Part shown: positions 1 through 10,618 of the stretch, piece after piece
Layout: the number at the start of each line of letters is the position of its first letter
How positions within the stretch are numbered: the stretch's first letter is position 1
Source of the DNA: Gigantopelta aegis
Lineage: Eukaryota > Mollusca > Gastropoda > Neomphalida > Peltospiridae
Assembly (NCBI RefSeq): GCF_016097555.1
Contig: NC_054704.1
Location: forward strand, 77,798,263-77,862,262
Direction: 5' to 3'
Length of the DNA: 64,000 nucleotides
The notes under the pieces: model-generated
What the model saw: the letters and a program-made list of their open reading frames with translations, nothing else
Told to the model about the DNA's origin: nothing
Databases searched by the model: none
Made by a program: the position numbers and the translations under genes

Positions 1-31
<31 letters not shown>

Positions 32-162
32 AGAGAAAAAGGGTAACCAATTGAGGTGAAATAGTTTCATTGCTTCTTTGTTTTTCTCTTTATTTATTGG
101 GTGTGGTGTTGTTTTAATCCAGGTTCTATCTTTCGGGAACTTTAGTCTTTGTTGTAGTGCGT

Positions 163-165
<3 letters not shown>

Positions 166-197
<32 letters not shown>
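166..197. repeat. (TTA)n microsatellite
   Basis: About ten TTA units in the second intron of the GADD45-like gene. The rest of 1-310 is intron sequence beginning with a 28-base A-run at the window edge, and I see no gene in it. Confidence 0.9.
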
Positions 198-310
198 TAA
201 AGAAATACAAAAATTTTCCCTCTTTGTCTCTGTCTATCCAGAATTAATATTAATGATAGAGACCGGAACCGAACATCTGTACCGATATGGAGATGAGAAG
301 TCGAACATAC

Positions 311-893
311 CTTCAACATCTTGATATCGTTCTCCCAGCAGAAAGCTTCCATCAGGGTGTGCTGGATGTGCACGGTGACGTCACTGGATGAGCCAGCGTT
401 GGGCAGCACACACAGCATCACGCTGTCGGGGCTGCAGCTCAGCAGTTTGGTGCTTTCAAAGATTCCACAAGTGACCCTAGCAGACGACACGGCCTGGCGC
501 AGCACCTTCAGCAGGGTGTGGCCTATGGTGTTCTGAGATCTGCAAAAGAAGATTGAGAGAAACACTTTTATAATTTCACTTTTACACTGGTAAGGATCAG
601 ACACTGTCCTCGCCTTTAAAGGAGAGCTATAACGCTCGCTCACCACCACTCTTCTGAGACTCCTTTAGTTCAAGGAGTCATTTTCAGCTCCTCTTAACAA
701 GTGAATTTATATGGTAATATGTACTAGGTTTATATGGTAATATGTTAAATAGCAATTTATCACTCGCCTCGATTTTTGTTCACGTCAAGGTTTAGAAATG
801 CATTTATGCATGTAAAAAGAATTAAAGACTTTTTCATCTTACATAAAAATAGATTCTCGAGGTACATACCGTTGCTCTTTCAAACACACAAAC

Positions 894-942
<49 letters not shown>

Positions 943-1902
943 CGTTTTAAAAATTTAAATAAAGATATCCGTTATAATGGGGGGGGGGGGGGGGGGATAA
1001 CGTACGAACTGCCCTGGGACATATGCTATTAAGCACTAAACGGGTCACAAAGAACGATATCAGCCGATTTTCCCCTTGATGCCCAGGACATACAGTTAAC
1101 TCGGTGCAAGACTTGGAGATCGAGTTTGTTAACCGGGCACGGCTGACTGGTTCCCTTAGCCGCTTTCTCTGTACACCAGCTGTTCCGAGGCAAACGTCGA
1201 CAGTCGCACAGCTGTCGAGCTTAACCACGTCGCTGTCGCCAACGTATGGGCTATTTTGTTGACCCTAGCTACCTTTACGATGGGGACAAAAGCCACGCAA
1301 GGTTTTAACTTGACTGCTAGTATATTGCGTGGGATCTGTTTTTATTATTGGCTAATTCAGTACGTAAAACTATGTTTTCGATGAAATATGCGTATTATGC
1401 ACTAGCAATAGTACTAATCATTCTACATTCACTAGTATTAACTGTTTAGGCTTCCATAACACAATGTCAGTGTATATATATATTTAGGGATTTTGTTCAC
1501 TCCTTTACTACTAAGTTTCAACAACTGTTACGGCTATACTAAAAAAAACCCACCTTTCTATTCCAAGAGTTAATTTCAATATACAAATTGCAAACACATT
1601 TATATCATACTGAATTTTAAGTCACCATTTAAACATTTTAACTTCGAAATATGAACTGAATTTTAAAACTCGCTTCTTGCACATTTTAATTTTTAAAAAA
1701 GAATAAGTACACATTAAACACAAAATTTACTGAACAGAATTTTAAAAATCGCTATTTCTTATATTGAATTCTAAAATACAAATTCAAAATATGGTACTTA
1801 CTTTTCATGCAGTGTCTCGGTTGCTGGTTTCGCCTCAGTGGTGGGTATTTTAAACAGAGTATCCTGCACAGAGTTCAGTTCGTCACAGATATGTGGAGAC
1901 AT
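311..1902 (-). CDS. GADD45: GADD45-family stress protein, 5' two coding exons (C-terminus off left edge)
   Basis: Two coding exons on the minus strand: 1902-1802 (ATG, 33 codons plus 2 nt, donor GTAAGT) and 539-311 (acceptor TTTTGCAG, donor GTATGT). They join in phase to give the first 110 residues; vertebrate paralogues are about 160 residues, so roughly the last third lies beyond position 1. Family landmarks visible: the IGHTLLKVLRQAV helix (about residues 39-51), VTCGIFESTKLLSCSPDSVM (57-76), MLCVLP, and HIQHTLMEAFCWENDIKML, which matches the family block IHFTLIQAFCCENDINIL. GADD45 proteins have an L7Ae-like fold, lack enzyme activity, and bind MTK1/MEKK4, PCNA and cyclin B/CDK1 in stress and DNA-damage signalling (family knowledge). 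The start is chosen because it is the first ATG in frame, with a short acidic leader as in relatives. Which vertebrate paralogue it is closest to cannot be said; invertebrates often have a single gene. Confidence 0.95.
540..1801 (-). other. GADD45 intron 1
   Basis: AT-rich intron bounded by a GTAAGT donor and TTTTGCAG acceptor. It holds an (AG)n tract at 897-939 and an 18-base G run at 979-996. No SINE core, tRNA or coding block is recognisable here. Confidence 0.85.
897..939. repeat. (AG)n microsatellite
   Basis: About 21 uninterrupted AG units in GADD45 intron 1, purine on the plus strand and hence a CT tract in the transcript. Confidence 0.95.
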
Positions 1903-2019
1903 GTTTGATACGTTCTCTCGCTAGCTCGATACTATTCGTACTGACCAGATTTCCGCACTCAACGTGACTTATCGGAAAACGTCTTTGTGTTACCGGGTTT
2001 TCCTGGAACGAGCTATCTC

Positions 2020-2024
2020 ATTGG
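2020..2024 (-). promoter_or_regulatory. CCAAT box upstream of GADD45
   Basis: Reading the minus strand, CCAAT lies about 118 bp upstream of the GADD45 ATG, next to GGGAAATCC (2028-2036), which resembles a Rel/NF-kB half-site. Vertebrate GADD45A promoters use CCAAT elements (established). Function here is inferred from position only; no clear TATA box is seen. Confidence 0.4.
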
Positions 2025-2052
2025 CTGGATTTCCCAGCCACATAGTCGATCA

Positions 2053-2068
2053 ACCGGTCATGACCGGT
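2053..2068. promoter_or_regulatory. 16-bp palindrome ACCGGTCATGACCGGT upstream of GADD45
   Basis: A perfect palindrome about 150 bp upstream of the GADD45 ATG. It contains two ACCGGT sites, themselves palindromic and close to the Grainyhead/CP2 core AACCGGTT, centred 10 bp apart, i.e. about one helical turn. Regulatory role is inference. Confidence 0.4.
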
Positions 2069-2081
2069 CATGTTTTGTAGA

Positions 2082-2492
2082 AAATGGAGAACGAACTGGT
2101 TGACAGAGAAAATTGTTCACTAAGTTTTGTGGTGAGGGGAGGGGTCGGGGACATTATCTTAATACTATATGATAGTAATATTGATAATAAAGGTTATTAT
2201 AGACACTTTTCTTTTCGTTTTATATATAGTACCTACGGTATGATATCAAAGAAAAACGGGAAAACATTTTGAAATACAGATCAAGGGGAATAACCGCTAA
2301 AACGAAAACAATCTCCAGAATTATAAGGGACTTTCCAATATTAAAGACTGTGAAACATTCAAAGTTCCCATGTTTTAAATACCCTTACTCCCAGGTATGG
2401 GATTAAAATACTCTTTGCTAAACTTCGATTGATAAATAAGGAGACCACTTTCGGTGGACATAAACATTCAGTTCTAAAGTTCATTCAATATT
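2082..2492. other. intergenic, no gene seen
   Basis: AT-rich DNA upstream of GADD45. The short open frames have no recognisable similarity or codon bias. Confidence 0.6.
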
Positions 2493-2505
2493 TATAAACA
2501 GACAA

Positions 2506-2808
2506 GGGGCGGGACGTAGACCAGTGGTACGGTGCGCGGTCAGTGTGGGATCGATCCCCGTGAGTGGGCCCACTGCACTATTACTCGTTCCAGCCAGTGC
2601 ACCACGACTGGTATATCAAAGGCCGTAGTATGTACTACCCTGTCTGTGGGATTGTGCATATAAAAGATCCCTTGCTGCTAATCGAAAAGAGTAGCCCATG
2701 AAGTGGCGACAGAGGGTTTCCTCTCTCAACATCTGTGTGGTTCTTAACCATATGTATGACGCCATATAACCGTAAATAAAATGTGTTGAGTGCGTCGTTA
2801 AATAAAAC

Positions 2809-2812
<4 letters not shown>
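2506..2812 (+). mobile_element. SINE, head A / tail 1, full length
   Basis: Starts GGGGCGGGACGTAG, with a B-box-like GGGATCGATCC, then the shared core and tail 1 ending AAATAAAACATT. It is followed by an 88-bp (TA)n tract. A 12-bp target duplication, TATAAACAGACA, flanks the whole at 2493-2504 and 2898-2909, so SINE plus AT tail inserted as one retroposed unit. Confidence 0.93.

Positions 2813-2900
<88 letters not shown>
2813..2900. repeat. (TA)n microsatellite at SINE 3' end
   Basis: About 44 TA units between the SINE tail and the downstream target duplication. It probably grew from the SINE 3' tail after insertion. Confidence 0.93.
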
Positions 2901-2904
<4 letters not shown>

Positions 2905-3340
2905 AGACAGTAACTGTTAAACAAATAGCTATTTTTATTACTATTTCAGAGGTTCAAATGAACACTAAAACGGGAAAAGGTACTGAGAGTTTTTGTTACT
3001 TAATGAAACATTCCGGGTGATAAAAAAAAACCCAAAACAAATAACTGAATCAATTCTAATTTGAAAATTATTTAAATTACTAATATGTTCATCAAACTAT
3101 GTTCATTTATAAGCGCAAGGTAAAACAATATAGCACTTTAGTACAGAAAGATGGATTCGGGATATTGATGGTAAAATAAAAACTGATGAACACCTTTTTA
3201 AGAAAAAAATTAAGCTAATTTGACATATTTTTCGACACAACCAATATATGAATTTACATAATAAATAAAATACATTTACTAAATGTGACTCTATTATATT
3301 AAATAAACATTTCTGAAAATGGATGTCTGCAACACGTCAG

Positions 3341-3382
3341 GAAGGAAGGAATGAAGGAAATGTTTTATTTAACGACGCACTC
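3341..3382 (-). mobile_element. extremely 5'-truncated SINE tail with exact target duplication
   Basis: Only about 42 bp of minus-strand tail 1 (GTTTTATTTAACGACGCACT and a short GGAA-rich stretch) lie between two exact copies of GCAACACGTCAG at 3329-3340 and 3383-3394. The intact duplication shows this is a complete, near-abortive retroposition event and not a fragment left by deletion. Confidence 0.85.
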
Positions 3383-3767
3383 GCAACACGTCAGAAGTTG
3401 GATCACAATGTATTTTTGTAATTATATTTTAGACAATTCAGAACACTGCAACCGAACAGGCCCATTATTTTATTTATTTATTTAGTGGCCAAATATCCAC
3501 AAGTTTTATTAATATGTAGGTCTTGTGACAATTCTAATGCATTACATTTAACCAGATGTTTATATTTTCCCATAACTGCGTGTGTTATCTGTTCTGCGCA
3601 ATTGTATACATTCATGTGCTTAGTAAGTAATTGACCGTTGATAACATGTATCTTTTCTTGTATTTGTGTATTGTTATAATGCTTAATACTTTATGCAATA
3701 AACTATTTCTTCAATATTATTTTTGTTCGGTTTCTTTGGTATTAATGGTCACACAACCAGTACGTAG

Positions 3768-4149
3768 TTAAAGGAACTGTCCTGAGATTGTAGCCATTGT
3801 ACGATGTTTCTGACCAAAAGGGTATTTTAGGAAATTAAAACTATTCGTTAAATACATTTTCTTAAAAAACATTCTTTTTTTATATCCAATGTGCTTGCGG
3901 TCGTGTGCTAATGTTTGGACGTACCAGCCATTTTTCATTTCACATCGCAACATACATGTTTATTTCTTCGTACGTACGGACGTATTGGAAGGTAAAATCT
4001 CACAAACAGTAGGATGACAACAAACATCTTTTTTATATAGACACTGATATTCTAAACAACAACATATATATATATATATTTAATGTCGTTTTAGTCATCA
4101 ACAAGGTTCAGTATGATGTCAACATGTTACAATAGCGTAGTCCCTTTAA
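3768..4149. mobile_element. TTAA-site MITE, copy 1
   Basis: Ends are TTAAAGGAACTGTCCTGAG and GTCCCTTTAA, an imperfect inverted repeat. The interior shares GACACTGATATTCTAAACAA and a CGTACGTAC block with the element at 50219-50550, so the two are one family. TTAA at both boundaries suggests a piggyBac-type target. It has no coding capacity. Confidence 0.8.
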
Positions 4150-4373
4150 AAGTGCATCCGGAGAGATGCAGTGAATGAACTGTCAGTACACCTGTTTCTG
4201 GAAAACGTTTAAACATTACACTGAGAGTTGTATATCCTTGGTAACCAAAACGGAATAACGGTAAATCCACCATTCTACAAATGCATCTACGAAGTCAATG
4301 CGCATTCTTACAAGGTATCGGATGTGCATGATAACAGCTGGTGGGAGTTACAGCGCTGTCTTGACAAGCTTCC

Positions 4374-4720
4374 GGGCCAACGTCCCGATCATCTTAAAAA
4401 CCTTCTGGACAAGGTAGCTCCATACCAGATAGAGATCCGGCTGGCCAAAATTATACGGGTCAGTGTCCAAAACATCTTATGACCTTCTGTTGCACAAGGT
4501 AGCATTATACCAAATGCCAGTAAACATTCAAAGTTTTAGTGACCCGGGTTAATGTTCAGAACATCTTAGGACCTTCTGAACAAGGTGACATTATACCAAA
4601 TACTAGTAACATCCGGCTGTGTCAAAGTTCGAAGTGACTCGGGGGTAATGTCCAGAACATTCGAGGAGGACCTTCTTCACAAGGTAGCATTGTACCATAA
4701 TATTCAAAGGCGTACGGGCT
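4374..4720. repeat. diverged tandem repeat, about 90-bp period
   Basis: Roughly four diverged units, each with a block like AACATCTTA..GACCTTCT..CAAGGTAGCATTATACCA. A short open frame covers the first units but is best explained by the repeat, not by a gene. Confidence 0.7.
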
Positions 4721-5752
4721 CCCATTTTTGTTGGCGAGCAGGTAGATATTTGCATTTACTACAACTAAACGATTATGTAGGATTGTTTGAGAAATCAGAG
4801 GCTAGTCCAAGGGGGCGAGGGGTTGCTTAAAAATATTCGTGCCACATGTTTTCATGTTTTAATAGTTTCTTCCCCATTGGGATGCATTTTTAACGCATTT
4901 TGCCCATGTGCCCTTTTCCCGTTAGTTTCCCCATCCCGCAAAATATTTCCAGGATCCGCCCTTGGAAATTCAGAATTAAGAAAGGATAACATTGGCTTCT
5001 CTAAAAGTTCATCATCGTGCTTATAATATTTTAATGTTCAAGCACGCTGTTCTAGGCATCCAATTTCTCGTGTTCTACCGACTAAGCTAAATCCCGCTTC
5101 TTCTGACAAGGGTTTAGTCTACAGATCAAAGAGCGCGAATTGCCCACACCCAAGGATTACATCTCGATCTTTTTTTTTAGGAATGCTTCCGGCGTATCGC
5201 TCAGGTATCACTACACAGATCACTTCAGGGTGAGAGTTCATTCATCACGGTCCACTATAATTCCTAATTGTGGCACATGCTATGGTTCACATATTCACCT
5301 CTAGGAAATGGTGAAGAATTAAAACAATATGTATGTTTAATGGTAAGCCTTCTGGCTGTATTTTGCCCATGTTATTTTGTAATATTGCGCATCGACCTTT
5401 TGGGATATGGGTATATAGCGCAAGTGACAGCCGGAGTGAATCGGTTAATGAACCACCTGTTTGGACCGGTACTACAGCCAGATGCGGTCATATAGCAAAA
5501 AACTGAGACGGAAATGTTCACAATTTTGGAGTGAATATAAATGCTTATATAATTTATGTGCGCAATGGTGTATGTTGTTAGTGCCAACGAGAACCCGTTC
5601 TATGGGCAATCTTCGCTTGAAGTTGGGCAGTTTAACATGGGTTTCAATGGCAGATGACATCTATGTAGTAAGACCATAATCAGCATTGTGAAGCTATTAG
5701 GAAGGGCTGTGCTATAACCTCAATAAATCGCCGCATTTCGTTTAAGTAATAC
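4721..5752. other. intergenic, no gene seen
   Basis: Only a short SINE head-D scrap is recognisable near 5077-5097 (ACCGACTAAGCTAAATCCCG). The remaining open frames are under 85 codons and resemble nothing I know. Confidence 0.6.
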
Positions 5753-5945
5753 ACCGGCCTCGGTGGCGTCGTGGTTAAGTCATCGGACATAAATAAAACT
5801 GGTAGGTACTGGCTCCTACCCAGAGCGAGTTTTAACGACTCATTGGGTAGGTGTAAGTACCACTACACCTTCTTCTCTTTCACTGACCATTAACAACTAA
5901 CCCACTGTCCTGGACAGATAGTCCAGATAGCTGCGGTACTTACGT
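5753..5945 (+). mobile_element. SINE head C, 3'-truncated
   Basis: Begins ACCGGCCTCGGTGGCGTCGT, continues with the C-specific body (AGCGAGTTTTAACGACTCA, then AACTAACCCACTGTCCTGGA) and stops before the tail. A longer relative is at 11317-11600. Confidence 0.85.
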
Positions 5946-6025
5946 GGATGAGACGTTAGTTGTGAATGAAAATCAGTTACTAACCAATCGAATTAATGAT
6001 TGGAAACTGTTAAGTACGACACGAG

Positions 6026-6294
6026 TGTGTGTGTGTGTGTGTGTGTGTGTTTTATGTTTATATGGTGTATGTGTGTGTATGTATGTGTGTTTGTATGCTT
6101 TATGTATATATGGTGTGTATGTGTTTTTGTGTGCTTTATGTATATATGGTGTGTATGTGTTTTTGTGTGCTTTATGTATATGTGGTGTGTGTGTGTATGT
6201 GTGTGTGTATGTGTGTGTGTATGCTTTATGTATACAATGTATATGGTGTATATGGTGTGTGTATGTGGGGGGGGGGGGGGCTTTAAGTATATAT

Positions 6295-6347
<53 letters not shown>
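6026..6347 (+). repeat. GT-rich minisatellite
   Basis: Two (GT)n tracts enclose a higher-order repeat of about 34-50 bp containing GCTTTATGTATATATGGTGT, plus a G12 run near 6267. All the cysteine/valine-rich open frames here are translations of this repeat. Confidence 0.93.
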
Positions 6348-6359
6348 TCATTGTGGGGT

Positions 6360-7053
6360 TTTTTTTTAATCTATATGTGTATGTATGGGTATATTTGTGT
6401 GCATATATGTTGGACATCTATGTAGCCGATGCACGTATGAACCCATGGCTTCATCTTACCAGAGAGAACCGTAATCCAGAAAGTTGCCTGTAAAAAGAAC
6501 CTGATGTGGATACTTGCAGGGCAAACATGTCCAGAGGATCGGCGAATCCCAAGGTGGATCAGACTTAAACATTAACCAAATGCCAAGCTCAGAAGATGCT
6601 GGGTATCTGCACTTTTCACTGCACGAGCCACAACAGTTAACCACAGTGTTTGAAATCTTCAAGCAGTCAGAACTAATCGGGAAGAAACTACTTGTTAAAA
6701 ACGTATGGTAGTTATGAATCAAACGCTTTTTGTAAAAGCTGCTGAACTAATTTAGCACATTTTAAACATTATTCTAAGGTGTCCGTCACTGGGGTTCATG
6801 CTTGTAAACACTGCTATCATGCTGTCAGGGTACATAAGTATGTCTAAGAAACCATTACGAAATTAGTACTGTAAGGGGAATTTACAATGTGGGTGAATGA
6901 CAATGTTTACGGCAGCAGGGATTTGATCATCATTCTTAGCATGGTCACCGATTTGAACAGAAATTCAATAGTGTCTTGTAAAGTTCACTCTTAGGTGAGC
7001 TGATAACAACGTGGATAGATTTCATAGAACACCTAATTCATAACAATGGAGAG
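6360..7053 (+). other. possible decayed coding or transposon-derived sequence
   Basis: Less AT-rich and less repetitive than its surroundings, with short frames on the same strand as the fragment at 7054-7344. It may be the 5' part of that fossil, but I cannot assign any domain. Confidence 0.3.
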
Positions 7054-7344
7054 CTATCCACATACTGGATGTCTTACATGCACATGCTAGAGGATGTAAT
7101 GCATGTATTTGGCCTTGTGTGTGCTTTTCGTGTAGGGAACTGGAATGTGCACCTTAATGCCATAAGAACTATGATCTCATTGTGTTTTGCGTATGATAAG
7201 ATTAACTATGCCAGGTACCTAGCCCCAAACCTTGCTCTGAAGACGAATTTCCTACAAACGAATCCTGATAGCATGAAGCTTGAAACATGGGTCACTTCTC
7301 AGTACAGATGTCTAGCAACAACCATTTTGGGTAGATCCCTGTGA
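7054..7344 (+). pseudogene. fossil fragment of an uncharacterised multicopy protein family
   Basis: The translated stretch includes YMHMLEDVMHVFGLVCAFRV, GNWNVHLNAIRTM and CFAYDKINYARYL. I recognise the general pattern (Y-M-----L--------R-GNW--HL-----M---CFAYD--NYARYL) from repetitive uncharacterised proteins in marine invertebrate genomes, probably mobile-element associated. No full gene surrounds it, so it is treated as a broken copy. Family function is unknown to me. Confidence 0.5.
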
Positions 7345-7349
7345 ACTAG

Positions 7350-8605
7350 ACCACTGGGGTCACAATAAGGCAGAGCCTTACTGTTAGAGTTATCAAACAG
7401 TATTATTAACAGCTGAACCCAGCAGTACACCCCTAGGTCAGTTAAAAGGTAACAAATCAAAATTCATTCCATCATACTTACTGACCAAGAATTAAAACAA
7501 AGACCAGGAAGCAGTACCAGCAGTTGTTTTCGTCATCAAAGAATAGGTCCATTCACAGAAAAGTAGAACCTTATCAGCATTTCGTCTGCAACGGTAGCTG
7601 AGATATCACCACCTTTAGACTCATGAAACCTTTTAAGTGTGAGATACTTAAATGTAGGGGCATATGTAGCCAAAATATTTATAATCACTATTGTATACAG
7701 ATTCAGGAAAAATATGGTTCCATTTTTTCTGATGAATGTCAAGGTCATTTGAGGTCACCAAAGGTCACCACTATAAATCTATAAACTTGAAAATGGGGGA
7801 CGAAATATTCTAACTACTAGATGTCATGTCATATTTGGTCAAATTCACCACAAAGTTTGCATAGTTTCTGTTAAAAAAGGGTATTTAGTGTCTGTCAAAA
7901 AGGGTATGTTTAGTGTAACTCAAAAGTAGGGGTGCGCACACCTCTTTGCTAATGTTGTACAACATGGACATTGATTACGTTTGTTGAGAGACGTGCGCCA
8001 TCTTGTCACTGTGAAATGGGTAGTAGGTCTTTCAGACTACTAATTGGGGGCCATCCATAAAGTATTTATTTTTCAAAATCAAGGAATGTTTTATTACCCC
8101 TCCCTATGTACACTTTTTGTACATTTGATCATTACATGAAGTCACAACTTTTATATAACAAAATGAATGGGTTTGCAAAGTACTGTGGTTTCATGGTAGC
8201 CTATGCAAGGGCGGTGACATATTAAAACTTATTGATTATGGTGGGTTTGTAGAGTGGCTTCTTGTGGCTGGAATGTAACTGGTCCAGTTTACTGATTAGG
8301 GTCAATTAGCTTAGATTTGTTTTTTTTAAGTGGCTTAATACTGTGTATGGTTTTTATTGGGAGTGGCTTCAAGTCAGCAGCATATAAAATGTCCCAGGTT
8401 AAAAGGTTTTTCACTATATATTCTCCAGCTTCCTCTAGTATCAAAAGTATCTTTATTGTGGAAATTATTCATAGCAATAAGGGCGGTAACACAATCTGAA
8501 TGAATGGTTCGTGTATACTAAACACGCAACTCGCACAAAAATGTTGTGGTGAAAATGCTTGAAAAGATCAAGTGTTACGTGTCGAGCGTTCAGCTGAAGT
8601 GTTTG
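7350..8605. other. intergenic, no gene seen
   Basis: Unique-looking AT-rich DNA. GGGGGCCATCCATAAAGTAT near 8046-8065 resembles one end of a Harbinger-type MITE, but I find no matching opposite end. Confidence 0.55.
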
Positions 8606-8607
8606 GA

Positions 8608-8700
8608 AGGAAGGAAATGTTTTATTTAACGACGCACTCAACACACTTTAGTTACGGTTATATGATATACCAGTCGTGGTGTACTGGCTGGATCGATTTC
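8608..8700 (-). mobile_element. SINE fragment, tail 1 plus part of head A
   Basis: Minus-strand tail 1 runs directly into the GATATACCAGTCGTGGTG segment, with the central core missing. This is an internally deleted copy. Confidence 0.75.
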
Positions 8701-8814
8701 AAGAGGACTGGATCTATCCCGTTTTAGTGTTCTTTTGAAGCACTGAAATAGTAAAAAAAAAGGAAAAAAAAGAAGCTATTCGTCTGACAGTTACTGTCTG
8801 TTTATATTAAAAAA

Positions 8815-9041
8815 AAGAAATGTTTTATTTAACGACGCACTCAACACATTTTATTTACGGTTATATGGAGTCAGACATATGGTTAAGAACCACACAGATA
8901 TTGAGAGAAGAAACCCGCTGTCGCCAGTACATGGGCTATTCTTTTCGATTAGCAGCAAAGGAAATAGCCCAATGGGTCCACCGACGGGGATCGATGCTAG
9001 ACCGACAGCTCATCAAGCGAACGCTTTACCACTGGGCTACG

Positions 9042-9074
<33 letters not shown>
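8815..9074 (-). mobile_element. SINE, head A / tail 1, with C33 run at its head
   Basis: A near-complete minus-strand copy. Its 5' head meets an uninterrupted 33-base C run (9042-9074) where GGGGCGGG would be expected. The flank on its tail side (about 8697-8811) is the reverse complement of 2898-2975, see findings. Confidence 0.9.
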
Positions 9075-9075
<1 letters not shown>

Positions 9076-9198
9076 AAGTGTTTGATGCGAAGGATTTAAT
9101 CCCTTCGGTGAACCCAAGCTCGGATTGTTGGGGGTTTTCCTGTCTCAACCAGTGTTGACGTCTGGTACCTCCAAGGAAAAGTATAGCGGTTTCCTCTT

Positions 9199-9692
9199 AG
9201 ACAGCCTGTTGGAGCTCATGTCCACCAATCAAAACCTTACTTGCAGAATCCTGCCAGTGATTTAAAAATAATTTGAAAACATTCCGAATTATCCTGAGGG
9301 TATACGACATGTTTCGTGTGAATTACGAATGCCTTAAAACATGTTTTATTTTATAAAATAAATAATTTGTAATGTAAAACTGAAGACTGATTTAGTTTTT
9401 TTAAATTTTATAAATAAATAAATAATTTTTAATGTAAAATTGAAGACTGATAACCCACCCCGTACGTATTGGTATGGTTCGCTGTACTGCGGCCACTAAA
9501 ATCACTCGCCCGATATTTTTAGAATTTGTATGCTCCCAAATAACGTTATAAAAGGCGAAGTGTGATTGGTCAATATTTAAATTATTATTTACAGACGAAA
9601 TGTTACCTGGACAGTGTTGTTAGTTTTAAATCACTGGCAGGATTCTGCAAGTAAGGTTTTGATTGGTGGACATGAGCTCCAACAGGCTGTCT
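9199..9692. mobile_element. non-autonomous DNA element with a 69-bp perfect TIR
   Basis: Bases 9199-9267 and 9624-9692 are exact reverse complements over 69 bp, starting AGACAGCCTGTTGGAGCTCA. The 356-bp interior is AT-rich with no coding capacity. Pieces of the same family lie at 37458-39862. Perfect arms imply a recent insertion or ongoing arm homogenisation. Confidence 0.9.
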
Positions 9693-9736
9693 TTAGATCC
9701 ACATGTAATGGTGGAGCTAATTTTAATTAGACTGAC

Positions 9737-9986
9737 ATTTGATAATTCTGACATGTAGTCATCAGACGAAACCCGCTACATTTTTTCTCATGCAGCAAGG
9801 GATCTTTAATATACACTTTCCCCCAGTCAGGAAAGCACATACCACGGCCTTTGACCAGTTGTGGTGCACTGGATGGAACTAGAAGAAAAAAAACCCCAAT
9901 CAGTTGAATGGATCTACTAAGGTGGTTCGATCCTGTGACGCAAGCATCTCAAGCGAACACTCAACCGACTGAGCTAAATCCCGCCC
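9737..9986 (-). mobile_element. SINE head D, tail truncated
   Basis: On the minus strand the head reads GGGCGGGATTTAGCTCAGTC with a B-box GGATCGAACC, then the shared core. It abuts the TIR element at 9199-9692. Confidence 0.85.
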
Positions 9987-10012
9987 ATGTTATAATAATA
10001 AATGCACTGCGA

Positions 10013-10052
10013 CTGTGGACTGTAGTCTGTGGACTGTAGACTGTGGACTGTG
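10013..10052. repeat. short tandem repeat, CTGTGGACTGTAG units
   Basis: Three to four imperfect 10-13-bp units built on GTGGACTGTAG, followed by an AG-rich stretch to about 10290. Confidence 0.75.
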
Positions 10053-10290
10053 TATATGAATGGAATGACAAGCATGGTTATCTATGGTCAATAAGGAAGA
10101 AATAGCGAGAGATGCAGAGTGATATATAACATAGATACAGGGAGAGACATAAACAGAGGGAGAGGGGGCGACATAGACAGAGGGGGTGACAGAGGGTGTG
10201 AGAGAGATGGAGTTAAAGAAAGACAGAGATGAGAGAGCGAGTGAAAGAGAGAGAGAGAGACAGAAAAAGTGAAAGAGAAAGTGTCTGTGT

Positions 10291-10618
10291 GTAAAAGAAA
10301 GAAATGTTTTATTTAACGACGCACTCAACACATTTTATTTACGGTTATATGACGTCAGACATGTGGTTAAGGACCATACAGATATTTAGAGAGGAAACCC
10401 TCTATCGCCACTTCATGGGCTACTCTTTGCGATTAGCAGCAAGGGATCTTTTATATGCACCATCCCACATACAGGGTAGTATATACCACGGCCTTTAATA
10501 TACCAGTTGTGGTGCACTGGCTGGAACGAGAAATAGCGCAATGGGGCCACTGACGGGGATCGATCTCATACCGACCGCGCATCGAGCGAGCGCTGTACCA
10601 CTAGGTTTGTACGCCCCT
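10291..10618 (-). mobile_element. SINE, head A / tail 1
   Basis: A near-complete minus-strand copy. Tail 1 is preceded by an AAAG-rich extension at the 3' end, and the head ends at 10618 in GGGGCG on the minus strand. The copy is diverged. Confidence 0.88.

Noticed and set aside
4228-4482. 84-codon frame with a WWELQRCLDKLPGQRPDHL stretch
   Set aside because: Looks protein-like at first, but most of it lies in a diverged 90-bp tandem repeat and the other units are not open in the same frame.
5944-6493. Cysteine/valine-rich frames
   Set aside because: Translations of the GT minisatellite in three frames.
8046-8110. Possible Harbinger MITE starting GGGGGCCATCCATAAAGTAT
   Set aside because: No inverted partner end or TTA duplication found nearby.
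8820-9158. Frames starting [15 protein letters not shown] (8820, 10304, 24062; also 2616 and 44770 on minus)
   Set aside because: All are translations of the same SINE tail and core in its antisense orientation; no codon constraint.
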